Part shown: piece after piece, positions 1 to 10,593 of the stretch
Layout of the letters: every line of letters begins with the position of its first letter
How positions within the stretch are numbered: the stretch's first letter is position 1
Translations under genes and position numbers: made by a program
The notes under the pieces: generated by a model
What the model was told of the DNA's origin: nothing
The model's database searches: none
What the model saw: only the letters and a program-made list of their open reading frames with translations
From: Perkinsus olseni
Taxonomy: Eukaryota; Perkinsozoa; Perkinsida
Assembly (NCBI GenBank): GCA_013115125.1
Contig: JABANN010000474.1
Location: 1 to 27,080 of the forward strand
DNA length: 27,080 nucleotides
Direction of reading: 5' to 3'

Positions 1-755
1 GGCCCCACTAGTTCGGGACCGGACAGTGTGGACTTGGACTCGAAAGCGGTACACGCTTTTGCGCTGGATATCGCGTGCGGGTTGGCTTACATGCATCGCC
101 ATTATTTAATACATGGGGATGTTAAGAGCCCGAACGTGCTGGTGGATCTGAGAAGCGAACCACCTACGGCCAAGCTGTGCGACTTCGGGCATTCGGCGAG
201 CAGGGTGGTGCCCAGGTGAGGACGCCGAGGGGGTTGTTACTCGTTATGCGCCTTTGCGTCCCTGCTCGCGACGACAGAGAAGCAGCAGGGACGGTTGCTG
301 CTGTCATCGTTGTTGGACAGGTATCAGAGGCGCATGTGTACTTTCGGCTGGGCCAGCCCGGAGAGTCTGCGAGACGACGATATCAGTACCCCCAGCGATG
401 TTTGGTCCTGGGCCTGCATAGTGTGGGAGATGGTCAACAGGGAGGTAGGCAGGGCGAGGATTCCGTCATGAGCTATGGTTAACCTAAGATACCCTGGAGG
501 ATGTGCTCTCATAGCGAGATGGTGGCAGCTGTGGGCATGTGCGGTCTCCATCCGGGACGCTACATCGGTAACGGCTGCATCAACGCCAAGATGAGCCCCT
601 TACTGAAGCGCATGACCGAGCGCTGCTGGGTCTACAACCCGGGCCATCGAGTGACCATGCAGAGGTGTGTGAAGGCCCTCCGGCGGTACAGGGACACCAC
701 CATCAGACGCTGCGAGAAGAACATGTGGACTTTGTTCGGCGGAGTGGGTCGGTAG
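1..755 (+). CDS. TKL-like protein kinase, C-terminal part (5' end outside window)
   Basis: This is the C-terminal two thirds of a protein kinase domain in three exons: 1-215, 321-444 and 489-755, with introns of 105 and 44 nt (GTGAGG..CAG and GTAGGC..AAG) that keep phase. Exon 1 has the catalytic loop HGDVKSPNVLVD and the DFG motif (CDFGHSAS). Exon 2 has the activation-segment end (TFGWASPESL, standing for the APE motif) and DVWSWACIVWEMV. Exon 3 has the C-lobe motif ERCWVYNPGHRVTM and ends at TAG 753-755. The order and the 'CW..P..R' block fit tyrosine-kinase-like (MLK/RAF-type) Ser/Thr kinases. The HRD motif reads HGD; the following Asp, Lys and Asn are present, so the fold could still be active. 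The glycine-rich loop and the VAIK lysine lie upstream, so activity cannot be judged. The substrate is unknown. Confidence 0.85.
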
Positions 756-956
756 CAGCCTGTCGCTTGGGAGTGCTGTCGCCTTATACCATTGAAGATT
801 CCCCTATTGCTAGTGTCTAGTGTCTGATTGTTTGATCATCATCGACTTTTGTTCAGCCATCCTTGCTGTCTTGTACTGCATACTCTTTCTGCTTCTCTCT
901 TGGGATTGAGTTCTCTCCGGTGGCGGTCAATAAGCTTGGGTCCAGCCAGTTTTCTG

Positions 957-3900
957 ATGCACCAGCAACAGCGGCGGCGGCGGCGGAGTCAACGGTCGAG
1001 GCTTCCGGCAGTGTTGTCGCTGATCGTAGTAGCTGCTCTGTGCGTGACAGCATGGGACGTCCTCAAGCCCAGCACTGAGGCTCTCTTTGCGGCCCCTCTC
1101 CCCCCTGGGGCCCTGGGGGCATTGGTAAGGCCTCTGCCGTGCTACCGTTTTGCTTGAGAATCGCCATCGTGGTAGAACCCTACGGCGCTGCGAGGGGCCT
1201 CCGAGGCTATTGTGGACTTCGGGGCCGATGCTAGAGATTCCCTCCTACGCGGTCTCAATCTTGTGGCTGATGCTGTGAAGGTAGTGAGGGGTTGAAGGAG
1301 AGGGTATCTTAGCTCACTGTCGCATACCAGCGTCAACCTTGGATTCTCGGCAAGTGGTACGGTGTGTGTGATAGGTTACTCTGGGCCCTCAAGGTCGTAA
1401 TGTAGTGCTGACGGAGGGGGGCGTCTCTGACCGGACTCGAGTTAAGATAGTCAATGACGGTGCGACTATCGCTAAGGATATGGCGAAGCGATTGAACATA
1501 CAAGTGGGCTCCAAAGGTACTGGCGGGGGTTTGGCCCAGCCCTGCTGCTGCTCCGTTAAGAAACGGTCCTTTTTTTCTCAATATCGGTCGTATAGATCCT
1601 ATAGCCGCTAATTTAGACGCAAGGTTGTTAACCTTTTTTAGCGGAGCTGTAGTCGACCCGTACCACACCACCGATAAATCGTCCCAATTCTTGCGCCAGG
1701 GCTCAGATAGAAGTAACGGTCCAATCGCTGTTGTTTTGCCTGTAGATGCTATCGGAGCTGAGATTCTGGCGGCGGCTGCGTCGAAGAGCGAGGTGTCCAC
1801 TGGGGGTAGGGTAGAACGGTGATGGCTACGGGCGGCATTCTTAGCGTTAGATGGGACCTCCTCGACGGCTGTACTCACGCAGTACCTGATTAATAAGGGC
1901 TTGCAAGTTATGGGTAACTCGACGACCTCTAACGCCGTGGAGGTCAAGAAAGGTAATATCGACAGTCGCCTAGCAGCCTCTGCTGGGGGACCCTGCCGAG
2001 CTTAGTATCCAATGGAGCGTTCGATATTCCCGCTGCCTTCGATATCTCGTCACTGTGCAGCGTCAAAACAATTACTTGGTGACTTTTTAATGGACTGCTG
2101 CAGTGTAGGGCCTGTCCGGCTGATCCGCGTTCTAAGTCCATCAAGAATGAAAATCACGCTTTGTTAACGTAAAAAATTTATTAAGTTTCTCGGCCAGTTT
2201 AGTACCGGCTTGGTAGTGGGTAGGTTAACCTCCCTCTAGCAGGGTGATGACTGTGGGTTCCCGTCTGTCATGTTACCCAGCTCAGGTTTGGAGTCAGCGG
2301 CGAACGACTGCGTGTCCTCGCTGCACGAGATGGCCCATCCGTTGAAGAGGGGTAAGGAGGCCTTGGCGCAGATCGCAGCGGTCAGCACAGGGGACGCTGA
2401 GATGGCGAGGGTAGTCAGGGGCATGCATTCTGCAAGGTAGTGGTCTTACCAGTCGTCTAGATACTCGCGACTGCCTTCGCGCATGTTGGGTATGAGGGAG
2501 AGGTCACGGTCGAGCAGGCGAGGGACGGCAGTGACCAGGATACTGTGGAGTAGTGCTGGGCTGGGGTTCTCCTTCTTGTTGATTATAGTCCGATGCTCGC
2601 CTTAGGCTTCATGAGACTTTGTTCACACAGCTGCAGCTCTCCTCGACTTGTTGGGGGTGCTTGAGGTGGGGCCCTTCAGGTTCACGGATGGATACACCTT
2701 CGACCGAGGTTATGAATCATCACAGTTCGCGACGGCTGCCTCGGATAGGAGCGATTGGAAACCGGGCCAGTGTGTTTTGGAAGGGAAAGTGTCTTTGTTG
2801 TTGGTCGAGGGACGCATAGAGGAACCCCAAGATATCATACCAGCGCTGAAGGCGGCTACCGAGGCGAAGGTAGTTGATGCCTGTGGGAGCGCGCACAGCG
2901 GATAATTCCCCTCAGACGCCGCTGTTGATCCTAGCAGATGAGCTCTCGCCAGCGGTGATACGTACGGTGCTGCTGTCGGTGATGTCGGGCCAAGTGCCGA
3001 GGATGGTCTGTGTGAAGTCACCGGGGTACGGAGTGGAGCGAACGAGGCGATTGGTAGGGGCAAGGGAGGAGGGTCTGGCCGGGGGGCATTGCTGTGGGAT
3101 TCAGGAGGATCTTGCGGCGGCTACGGGAGCGTCGGTGGTCGGAGAGCGCCGGCTGAAGCGACTGCATGAGGCTGAGGAGACGGACTTGGGTAGGACAGTT
3201 TTCCTAGGTGTCCTTGGCGTCTAGTGTAACCCCGAAGTCGGCTAAGTGGGTTGTCCCACTTAGCCAGCTCCAGGCTTCCCATATGCTAGTCTGTCCGGCC
3301 GAACTCGACTTTGCGAGATCGGTTTGATTGGGGGCGAAAATTTTTTTGGTGACTAGAGGTTGGAGGGTTGAGGAAGGTGTTCTCAGGCACGGCCTCATCG
3401 GTTAGTGTTGGCAAGTCCCGTACTGTTATCAAGTTCACTGAGGATAGTCAGGAGAGGGTTGATGCTAGGGCAGCGCAGCTCAGGGCTGAGATCAAGCAGT
3501 CGACCTCAAGGTGCTGCTTCTCGAGGGTTCACTGTTGTTCATGATCCGGATGACCAGGTACGAACGATCGAAGCTGCAGAGTCGGCTGGCCTCGCTGAAG
3601 GGCGGTGTGGCAGCTATCAGGATCACTGGTGACTCTGAGGTAGGCTGCCGGGTCGGAGGTGATAGTCGAGGATCTATGCTCTCAGTTGGTGGTGAGGGAC
3701 AAGGGCCTGCGGTATGAGGATGGTATTGGTGCGCTGAAAGCTGCCATGAAGGGAGGGGTGCTGCCTGGCGGAGGGGCCGCTCTCTTGGCTGCTGCTGGGG
3801 CATTGGAGAAGGGGGTGATGGGTCGGGAGGAGTCACCCTCCTGGACGGCTGGGTATCGGCTACTGGTTGAGGCCTTGCCGCGGGTGATGTGGCAGATAGC

Positions 3901-4407
3901 AGAGAACAGCGGGGCTGATGGTGATGCCGTGGTCGAGAGGTGTGGAGAGGTAATGGTGCTGGGCGGTTCGGAGACGCTTTCGGATGGTCACTATGCTGAT
4001 ACCAACTTTTCCCGTTATTCCTAGATCTCAACCCTCATTTGCCATCAATTGCAGTTCTTGAGTCTGCCTGGGAGAGAACATTCTCTTCCGTGCCTCGATC
4101 GGATGTCCCTTGTCCGTCCAGGTCCAGAGAAGCAGCGGGAATCCTGGCATGGGTTACAACGCTATCCGGGGGCGCCTAGAGGATCTTCCATCGGCAGGAA
4201 TCCTCGATCCAGGTTAGTTTAGGACCTATCGGGCTAGTCGTAATTCTCGCTGTCTCAGCGCTGGTAGTCGAGTCGGTTGTACGAGTAGCGTCAGCCACGG
4301 CGGCATCGGTGTTGTTGACGGAGGCTCTGGTAGCCCCCTCTGGCAGTGACGCGCGGATGATTTCGGAAAGGAGTGGTACTAGAGGCGTGTGGGTGGGAGT
4401 GACTTGA
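957..4407 (+). CDS. CPN60: Group I chaperonin Cpn60 (Hsp60/GroEL type), probably plastid-targeted, 14 exons
   Basis: ATP-dependent folding chaperonin. Exons: 957-1124, 1176-1280, 1375-1516, 1746-1805, 1845-1952, 2286-2410, 2461-2549, 2680-2869, 2916-3197, 3416-3510, 3558-3639, 3686-3949, 4128-4212, 4259-4407. They sum to 1944 nt (647 aa) with all phases matching. GroEL landmarks run in order: VTLGPQGRNVVL; NDGATIAKD (D52 equivalent); LDGTSSTAVL for GDGTTTATV; FTDGYTFDRGYESSQF; VKSPGYGVERTR; LASLKGGVAAI; RYEDGI (the catalytic D398 site); GGVLPGGGAALL; AGILDP; ASVLLTEALV. There is no GGM tail. The N terminus (MHQQQRRRRRSQRSR, then a hydrophobic run LPAVLSLIVVAALCV, then ALFAAP) looks like a signal peptide followed by an F-led transit peptide, as in secondary plastids; a mitochondrial copy would not need the hydrophobic segment. 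The start is ATG 957, the first in frame. The sequence is divergent for the family. Plastid location is inference. Confidence 0.88.
3240..3265. repeat. Perfect 11-bp inverted repeat (hairpin) inside a Cpn60 intron
   Basis: GGCTAAGTGGG at 3240-3250 and CCCACTTAGCC at 3255-3265 are exact reverse complements around a TTGT loop. The hairpin lies in the 218-nt intron 3198-3415, about four times longer than most introns of this gene. Confidence 0.8.
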
Positions 4408-4661
4408 TATTTCTAGGTCTGCCAGGGATGGGACTGCCGGCTGGAGGGTTTATGTGAAGCAGTTGGACGATTGATAATATTCAACGTGTGAATTCCTCAA
4501 GTGTGGTTTCTCTGCTGTGGCTCTGCTGTTGAATTTCGTGGCGCGCGAGGGTTGCGTCTTGGGAGAGAGGCTCCATGAGATCATCACCGCCCTCTCTGTC
4601 AAGTCTCACCTTCATCAGCTTCGAGTGCCCTACAACTCAGCTTTGTTTCTTTTTCGTTGTT

Positions 4662-7600
4662 ATGGGGTGTGGTGCCTCCTTGTGTCGGAGTTCCTCTGCA
4701 GCAGCAGCCGCACCGCCGCCGCCTGCGGAGGGTCCTGCTCGGGGCGAGTCCAAGGGCCCAGCGCTGGCAGCGACGGACGGCTGTGATAATGGACTCGGTA
4801 CTAGTATACCCCCGGTGAGTCCGAGTGGGGGGGAAGAAGAGATGGAAGATTTGGTAGGGACCTTTTACCAGAGGCGAGTCGGGGATGCTGACGGTCGAGC
4901 GTGGAGGGTCGTAGAGGCCCTGGCGAGGGGCGGAGAGCAAAGCCTTGACGATTTGGACCCGATCGACTGGAATGGGATGTGGCGCAGTGTGAGCTCGAAG
5001 GTGTTGAAGTTGGTGGGGGGCGTGGAGGCCTTGAAGGGGGAGGACGTGGAGGCTGCGGCTGCCGGACTGTTTGTGACGGAGCTAGCCAACGACACCCACT
5101 ACTTCCCATTCGAGCTGCTCTTTCGGGAGTCTAACAAAGTCGATGACGCTGTGAGGTTGATGAAGAAGCTGTCCTGTTTGGACGAGGCATTTATGAACAC
5201 AATAGCGATTATCACCACGACTGAGGAGTTCAGAAGCGCTGGGGCAGCGGTGGCAGCAGGCGTGTACTGTAGGAGGGTTCCGGCTGATAGTGAGGAGCAT
5301 AGGAGAGCTAAGGCTGAGGTGAAGCGGGCTGAGGACCGGTTCGTCTGTCTGGTGGAGATGGAGCCGGGCGTCGTTGTTTGGAGCAGCGCACTGGTGGGGA
5401 GGGGGGAGGAGGTGAAGGCTTTAAGGGTGCATCGAACTGGTGGCAGGCGAAGGCAGGTGCTGGTGTTTCGGAATGCTGATACGTGTCACGAGGCCTGCGT
5501 TTTTAGTGGCGGACAGGAGGTCGAGTGGGGATGGGTGGACCTTGCTGAGGAGGAGCAGATCACCTTGGGGGTGACCAGGGTGGAGGCGAGAGCTCGGGCG
5601 GAATCTGAGGTTGACTTCGACATTTGCGGATTTCCCTATGCACTGCGGGTGTCCTTCCCTGATGGAGCTTGCCCGGACAGGGCGGTCTGTTTGAGGGCCC
5701 GCCAGGCGTTGCGGAGGCAGATTGCCCGTGGGGGGTCGGTCATGGAGGTGTGCAAGGCGGCTTTGAAGGACCTAGATCTCACCTTCGCTGCGGTGCCATT
5801 TATAGTGGCCGAGGAGCTGAGGGTGTGTCGAGAGGAGACGAGAGCGTTGGAGGTCAAATTCATGCACAACAGGCTGGTGCCTTGGTGTGTGTTAATGGTG
5901 GCGCGGGCCTGCAAGTACACTGCGAGGCGGTACGGCAACGCCCTGCCTGGTAGCGGCTCCCGGGCTGAGGGGAGGGTGTCTTACAGCGAGGCTCTCTTCT
6001 GCGTGCTTTTTAATACAGCCTGGGACGGCAAGTTCTCGCCTAGCGACGACCCCGCGGCCATTGCCTCGACCCTTTATGTCACTCTGGCGGTTTTGTTATC
6101 AGCAGTGGGGAAGGAAGCACCCCCTGCGGCCTTGGTCCTGGGCCTGGCCCTACTGGACCCGCCGGAGCTCCTCCGTGCCATGGCATGGGAGCTGCGGGTG
6201 GTCCTACCTGAGAGTACGGTAGAGAAGACGCTGTTTCGGCGCAGAGGGAGGCGACCAGGCATCTTCCAGGCGGTCGAAGGGGCTGTACTGCAGCCGGGCT
6301 CGGGACACATGATCGAGCTGCAGGCGATGCTGAGGCCCTCGAGGGTCTACACGGTGAAGCCTCGCTTGTCCAAGGGACGAGGGGAGAGCTCTAGGGCGGC
6401 GGTGAAGGTCCATGAGTCCCTCGGCGTCCACTGGCTGGAAGAGCAGGTGTCGGGGTTGCCGCTGAGGGAACTGCTGTTGGCCTGCTGCCTACCGTCGCCG
6501 TTGAACCTCCCCAACAGCCGCCTTGCCTACTACAGGATGCGGCTGATCCTGCAGGGGGCCTGGTCTGCGGCGAGGAGAAGTGGTTCGGCAGGAGTGCTGC
6601 CGTGCTTCCCCAACTTATCGAGGTCGGTTTTGGCGGTGAGGCCCTCGGATCCGGAACTATTAGCTGGTCTCTGGTGCACCAAGGGAGTGGCAGCAGGCAG
6701 TAGCAACTCGCCCGAGCTGTCTTCGGTATTGTTTTTACAAGCCTTGGCGATGCTGGTGAGTAAAGGAGGGTATGGGGACCCGAGAGCCCGGTTGGGGCAG
6801 GGGGAGAGGATCGTCGCTTGGCTGGCCTGGCGACTGGGCAAGCATGCTTATGTCAAAGGAGAGGTGCTGAAGGTCGAGAAATACGGTGATATATTTCGGG
6901 GTTGTGGAGAGGCGGCGAGGGACGGGATGAATTTCGAGCCTCCCAGGGTTGAGAGTGGACCCTTCCTTGACAGAGCGGAGACCGCTAGGGACCTCACAGG
7001 AGGGCCGCTGCGGGATGAGGAGGTGGACGAGGTGCTAGCGTCCAGCATGGCTGATGTTGATGTCAAGAGGTTCCCATGGGCTATGGACTTGTCCCGGCCC
7101 TACCCGGTGGCGGCCTTCCAGCGGAGCCCTCAGGGGGTCGGACAGATTGTGAGGGAATACAAGCAGGTACCAGCGGCACCGGTGGTTTCGGATACCCAGG
7201 AGGTCACCAGAGGAACATGCTTTGGGTTTGGTAGTAACGATAGGGATCAGCTGGGGGTCCGATCGATCACTGAGGCGAGTAGCGCGGTGAACTGGACGGC
7301 TCGCCCGGTGAGGCTGATGTGCTTGAAGGAGCGCAGGCTAGTCGATGTGTCTGCTGGTGACAGCATATCCGCGGCAGTCTGTGATGAGGGGAGGCTGTAC
7401 GTGTGGGGCTCCTCCTTTCCTGAGGTCAGCATCCCACGATTTCCGCAAGGTGTGGTAGTCGAGACAGTGTCCTGCGCGGCCTCTGCTGTTGTGGCGCTGT
7501 CGGAAGATGGCCGGCTTTGGCAGCTGGGAGATCTGACCTCGTCGCCTACCTCTAGCAGGGTTGGTGCCGCTGGCGCTGGAGTGCTCGAGATCAGTCTGGG

Positions 7601-8498
7601 CGGTGGGGCCAGTAGGGCGGCAGCGGTGAGTTGTGGGTCTTACCACGCTATTGCCATCGACACGCGAGGACGTCTTTGGGCCTGGGGTAGAGGGGAGGGA
7701 GGGCAGCTCGGCATTGAAGACGTTGAAGCATACTATGACGTCAAGAATGAGACCATCGTCACCACCCCTACTATGCTCGCCGGCGACATATCTTCCATTT
7801 CCTTCGCTTCGGTCTCCTGCGGGGAGGCTCACTCGGCAGCGGTGACGGCGGCTGGGCAGCTGTACTGTTGGGGTTGGGGAGAGTTCGGGCAGCTTGGCCT
7901 GGGGTTTTCGGCTGATACCTTCCCCCCTGGTCAGGGTGGCAACAGCTGTCGTAGTCCGACGCCGAAGGTCGTCGAGGTCGGTTCTGATAGGGACGGAGTG
8001 GTCACCGCTGTCTCCTGCGGTGGGGCCTTCACGGCCTGCCTGACGACTCTGGGCGATGTATGGACCTGGGGTAGTAATGAGAGTGGCCAGCTAGCCCTCC
8101 CTCCAGGGGATCCGATGGAGCTCACCAGGCCTCGTAAGGTTTCTAATGTTCCTCCTGGCAAGCGGTTCAAGAACGTATCTTGTGGCTTCGCTCACGTCCT
8201 GGCGATCGACGCGCAGGGTCAGGTGCATGCTTGGGGCTCCGACTGCTATGGCCAGCTAGGGTTGTTGAACCCTCCTGCCAAGTCCAGTGGGTCCTGGATC
8301 GCCAAGGCCCCTCCTCCGAGAACATCTCGGCAGTCTTGCGAGTACGTACCATCCGTTGTCGGATCTATTGGTGCGGTTAGGATGGGGGCCTGTGCTGCTG
8401 GGTATGGACATAGCCTCCTGCTTAGTGACCCTGGAGGGGAAGGCAGCTCCTACAGGGCTCGGCGGAGCGAAGCGAGTAGTGTTAGCCGATTTGCTTAA
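4662..8498 (+). CDS. N-myristoylated (predicted) protein with large unknown N-terminal region and C-terminal RCC1 propeller, 1278 aa
   Basis: Single uninterrupted reading frame. I place the start at ATG 4662, not the in-frame ATG 4575, because 4662 gives MGCGASLC, a classic signal for N-myristoylation on Gly2 with nearby Cys3 and Cys8 for palmitoylation; this predicts anchoring on the cytosolic face of a membrane. Residues about 14-850 match no family I recognise. They are rich in Ala, Glu, Arg and Val and contain no obvious membrane helix. From about residue 850 seven RCC1 blades follow: CFGFGSNDRDQLG, GRLYVWGS, GRLWQLGD, GRLWAWGRGEGGQLGI, GQLYCWGWGEFGQLGLG, GDVWTWGSNESGQLALP and GQVHAWGSDCYGQLGLL, with interspersed VSCG..H/F strands and a closing GYGHSLLL. 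RCC1 propellers serve as Ran exchange factors or as general protein/lipid-binding scaffolds; nothing here shows which. Having no introns is unusual beside its neighbours. Confidence 0.85.
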   Translation: MGCGASLCRSSSAAAAAPPPPAEGPARGESKGPALAATDGCDNGLGTSIPPVSPSGGEEEMEDLVGTFYQRRVGDADGRAWRVVEALARGGEQSLDDLDPIDWNGMWRSVSSKVLKLVGGVEALKGEDVEAAAAGLFVTELANDTHYFPFELLFRESNKVDDAVRLMKKLSCLDEAFMNTIAIITTTEEFRSAGAAVAAGVYCRRVPADSEEHRRAKAEVKRAEDRFVCLVEMEPGVVVWSSALVGRGEEVKALRVHRTGGRRRQVLVFRNADTCHEACVFSGGQEVEWGWVDLAEEEQITLGVTRVEARARAESEVDFDICGFPYALRVSFPDGACPDRAVCLRARQALRRQIARGGSVMEVCKAALKDLDLTFAAVPFIVAEELRVCREETRALEVKFMHNRLVPWCVLMVARACKYTARRYGNALPGSGSRAEGRVSYSEALFCVLFNTAWDGKFSPSDDPAAIASTLYVTLAVLLSAVGKEAPPAALVLGLALLDPPELLRAMAWELRVVLPESTVEKTLFRRRGRRPGIFQAVEGAVLQPGSGHMIELQAMLRPSRVYTVKPRLSKGRGESSRAAVKVHESLGVHWLEEQVSGLPLRELLLACCLPSPLNLPNSRLAYYRMRLILQGAWSAARRSGSAGVLPCFPNLSRSVLAVRPSDPELLAGLWCTKGVAAGSSNSPELSSVLFLQALAMLVSKGGYGDPRARLGQGERIVAWLAWRLGKHAYVKGEVLKVEKYGDIFRGCGEAARDGMNFEPPRVESGPFLDRAETARDLTGGPLRDEEVDEVLASSMADVDVKRFPWAMDLSRPYPVAAFQRSPQGVGQIVREYKQVPAAPVVSDTQEVTRGTCFGFGSNDRDQLGVRSITEASSAVNWTARPVRLMCLKERRLVDVSAGDSISAAVCDEGRLYVWGSSFPEVSIPRFPQGVVVETVSCAASAVVALSEDGRLWQLGDLTSSPTSSRVGAAGAGVLEISLGGGASRAAAVSCGSYHAIAIDTRGRLWAWGRGEGGQLGIEDVEAYYDVKNETIVTTPTMLAGDISSISFASVSCGEAHSAAVTAAGQLYCWGWGEFGQLGLGFSADTFPPGQGGNSCRSPTPKVVEVGSDRDGVVTAVSCGGAFTACLTTLGDVWTWGSNESGQLALPPGDPMELTRPRKVSNVPPGKRFKNVSCGFAHVLAIDAQGQVHAWGSDCYGQLGLLNPPAKSSGSWIAKAPPPRTSRQSCEYVPSVVGSIGAVRMGACAAGYGHSLLLSDPGGEGSSYRARRSEASSVSRFA

Positions 8499-8604
8499 CC
8501 ACTGTCCAGTATAGTATTATATACCATTCGAACCATTATTCTGTGACTGACCGCGAGCTTCGAGTTTGGATCCGCCGTTCCATCGGGTCTGTAGTTTTTT
8601 TCTA

Positions 8605-9910
8605 ATGTCTAGTAGCAGCTCTTCATCGACCGTCCCAAAGCAGCAACCATCATGGGCCAACTCCCTGGTCTCGGGGGCGAGCGCGGGGTTGGCAGTTGAT
8701 ATCGGTCTTTACCCAGTGGATACCATCAAAACCAGAATACAGTCCAGGCAGGGATTCTGGGCAACAGGAGGGGTAAGGGTAGCCCTTCGCTGCTGGTCCA
8801 ATGATCTTCCCGTTCAGTTCCGAGGGGTGTACAGCGGAGTGGGGGCAGCGGCGTTGGGGTCAGCTCCTGCGGCTTCGTTGTTTTTCCTCACCTACGAGCA
8901 GTCCAAGTAAGTGGTCTGGTGTTGATCGCTGATGACCACTGGTGCGCTCCTGCAGGTCCCGACTGCCGTTGAAGGAGGGCTCCTTTCTGCTGCATGGCTG
9001 CTCGGCCGCCTTAGCTGAGTGTGTGGCGTGTGCGGCGAGGGTCCCTAGTGATATACTCAAACAGAATCGACAGGCCGGCCAGTTCGGGACTTACAGGGAG
9101 GTGGGGGAGGGGGTTCCTTTGCCCGGGGTTGTTCGTACTGATGCTGGTAGAAAAACGAAAAGGGGGGCAAGGCTGGCATGCGTCACTTACTGCCACACTT
9201 ACCTAGTAACCATTTTCTTGAAACACCGCCCTGGAGGTCTTGTTAGATTCTACCGTATATCCTGAAGTAGTTGGCTCTCCTTTCCCTTGGTGGCAAATCC
9301 AGTAGAAAACCCGACTGGGTTGACGGGAGAAGCCCCCACACACTGTTCCTGCTTGTGGCCAGGTCGTCTCGCATATATACCGCAATTTTGGTGTTGGTGG
9401 ATTCTTCACCGGCTACCTGGCTACGCTGGCCAGGGAGATCCCTTTCGGGTTCATCGAGTTCCCGATATGGGAGAAGCTGAAGGCCTACCTGGCAAGGATG
9501 CAGGGCAGGGAGCAAGTGACGCCGTTCGGAGGTACATCGGAGTAGACGGGTAGAAGCTCTTTGGCGGGACGCTTCTTGTGTCGTTTAGGGGCGATATGCG
9601 GCGCCATTGCAGGAGGGATCGCTGCTGCCGTAACGACGCCTTTGGATGTAGTAAAGACACGAAGTATGCTGAGTATTAAGGCCACTGAGACAGGGAGCGC
9701 TCCTTTCTTGAAGACGATGTAGGAAAGGGATGGTATGGCTTGGGCGGCATAGTTGTTGTTGTTTTCAGGATGGACATAGTGAGGACGGAGGGCCCTAGAG
9801 CTCTGACTAAGGGTATGCTGCCTAGAGTCATACAAGTGTCCTCGGGGGGCATCATCTTCTTCGGTATTTATGGATGGGCTTCTGAGATGACCAAGGCGAT
9901 GGGGTTGTGA
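8605..9910 (+). CDS. SLC25A26: Mitochondrial S-adenosylmethionine carrier (SLC25A26/PET8 type)
   Basis: Imports S-adenosylmethionine into the mitochondrial matrix, by family. Exons: 8605-8772, 8818-8906, 8956-9100, 9363-9531, 9589-9718, 9769-9910; they total 843 nt (280 aa), with phases matching throughout. The three mitochondrial-carrier signatures PxDxxK are present: YPVDTIKTRIQ, VPSDILKQNRQ and TPLDVVKTRSM. Features shared with SAM carriers rather than other SLC25 members are QSRQGFWATGGFRGVYSG near the first helix pair, SAPAASLFFLTYE, LAREIPFGFIEFPIWE and CGAIAGGIAAAVTTPLD. The length is normal for the subfamily (about 270-280 aa). ATG 8605 is the first in-frame ATG and gives a short Ser-rich leader. 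Four of the five introns are 45-57 nt; the third is 262 nt. Confidence 0.92.
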
Positions 9911-10593
9911 GAATCTTAGCATCGCAGCGGGCCGCGCGGGGTCGACTCGCTATAGTCGTTTCTACTGTCGTTTCTCTCGTGGTTACGGCGTCTGGAGTTG
10001 GTCAAGGAGTGGTAGGGAATCGGTCAGTTGTTTTGGTTGATGTTGGTGACTAGCGGCGTGAGGAGCCCTTTTCTGGCCGTGATGGCGAGGGGTATGGCGA
10101 TGGGCTCGAGGGGTGCTGCAGGCTTCCAGGCCTGGGACAACGCCAAGGTGTTTGGGATTCCACTGCCTCGAGATGGCGAGCATCAGGACCAGAGGCAGGG
10201 CCGTCAGAGCGGCGGCAAGGTGAGAGAGATACGCTAGGTCGAACGAGTGTGGAACAGAACAGCTGTGTATCGAGGCTGAATAATAATGCTTGTTAGAGAC
10301 CGACTGATTGAGATCACAATACCCGAAATCTGTCATCTGGAACCCAATTTTTCATCTGCTGCCTTATTGTCATTCACCACTTGACTTACGCTTGCGTCAG
10401 CGTAATAGCTTCTTATCGGGGCAAGATAGGATGGGCACAATGTACGTGATGGAGTATGTAATGGGGCTCTTAAGCTACGAGCTGTAAATTGGGAGACCGA
10501 TCAAACCGTGGGCGCCCCACGGGTCACAGTGCTCTTAGGGAAAGTCCTCTTCGGGGACGGACTACGGCCAGCATCAGTTTAAGGAGCAGCGGG
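9911..10593. other. Spacer between SAM carrier and mS29, with one possible short exon
   Basis: Mostly without a recognisable gene. An open frame from ATG 10040 to 10237 (+) begins MLVTSGVRSPFLAVMARG, basic and without acidic residues like a mitochondrial presequence, and is preceded by the T-rich tract seen at other starts here. An in-frame GTGAGA donor at 10220 could make it a 60-codon first exon (10040-10219), perhaps of the downstream mS29 gene. I could not find an acceptor in the right phase, so I do not join them. From about 10240 to 10490 I see nothing. Confidence 0.4.

Noticed and set aside
1953-2285. Possible hidden exon in the 333-nt Cpn60 intron
   Set aside because: The flanking exons already align to GroEL without a missing segment.
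3640-3658. Possible 19-nt intron in Cpn60
   Set aside because: Using the acceptor at 3685 gives a normal 46-nt intron and an alignment to GroEL without a gap.
4575-4661. Upstream in-frame ATG of the RCC1 gene
   Set aside because: Would bury the MGCGAS acylation signal; the extra 29 residues look like translated 5' UTR. Not fully excluded.
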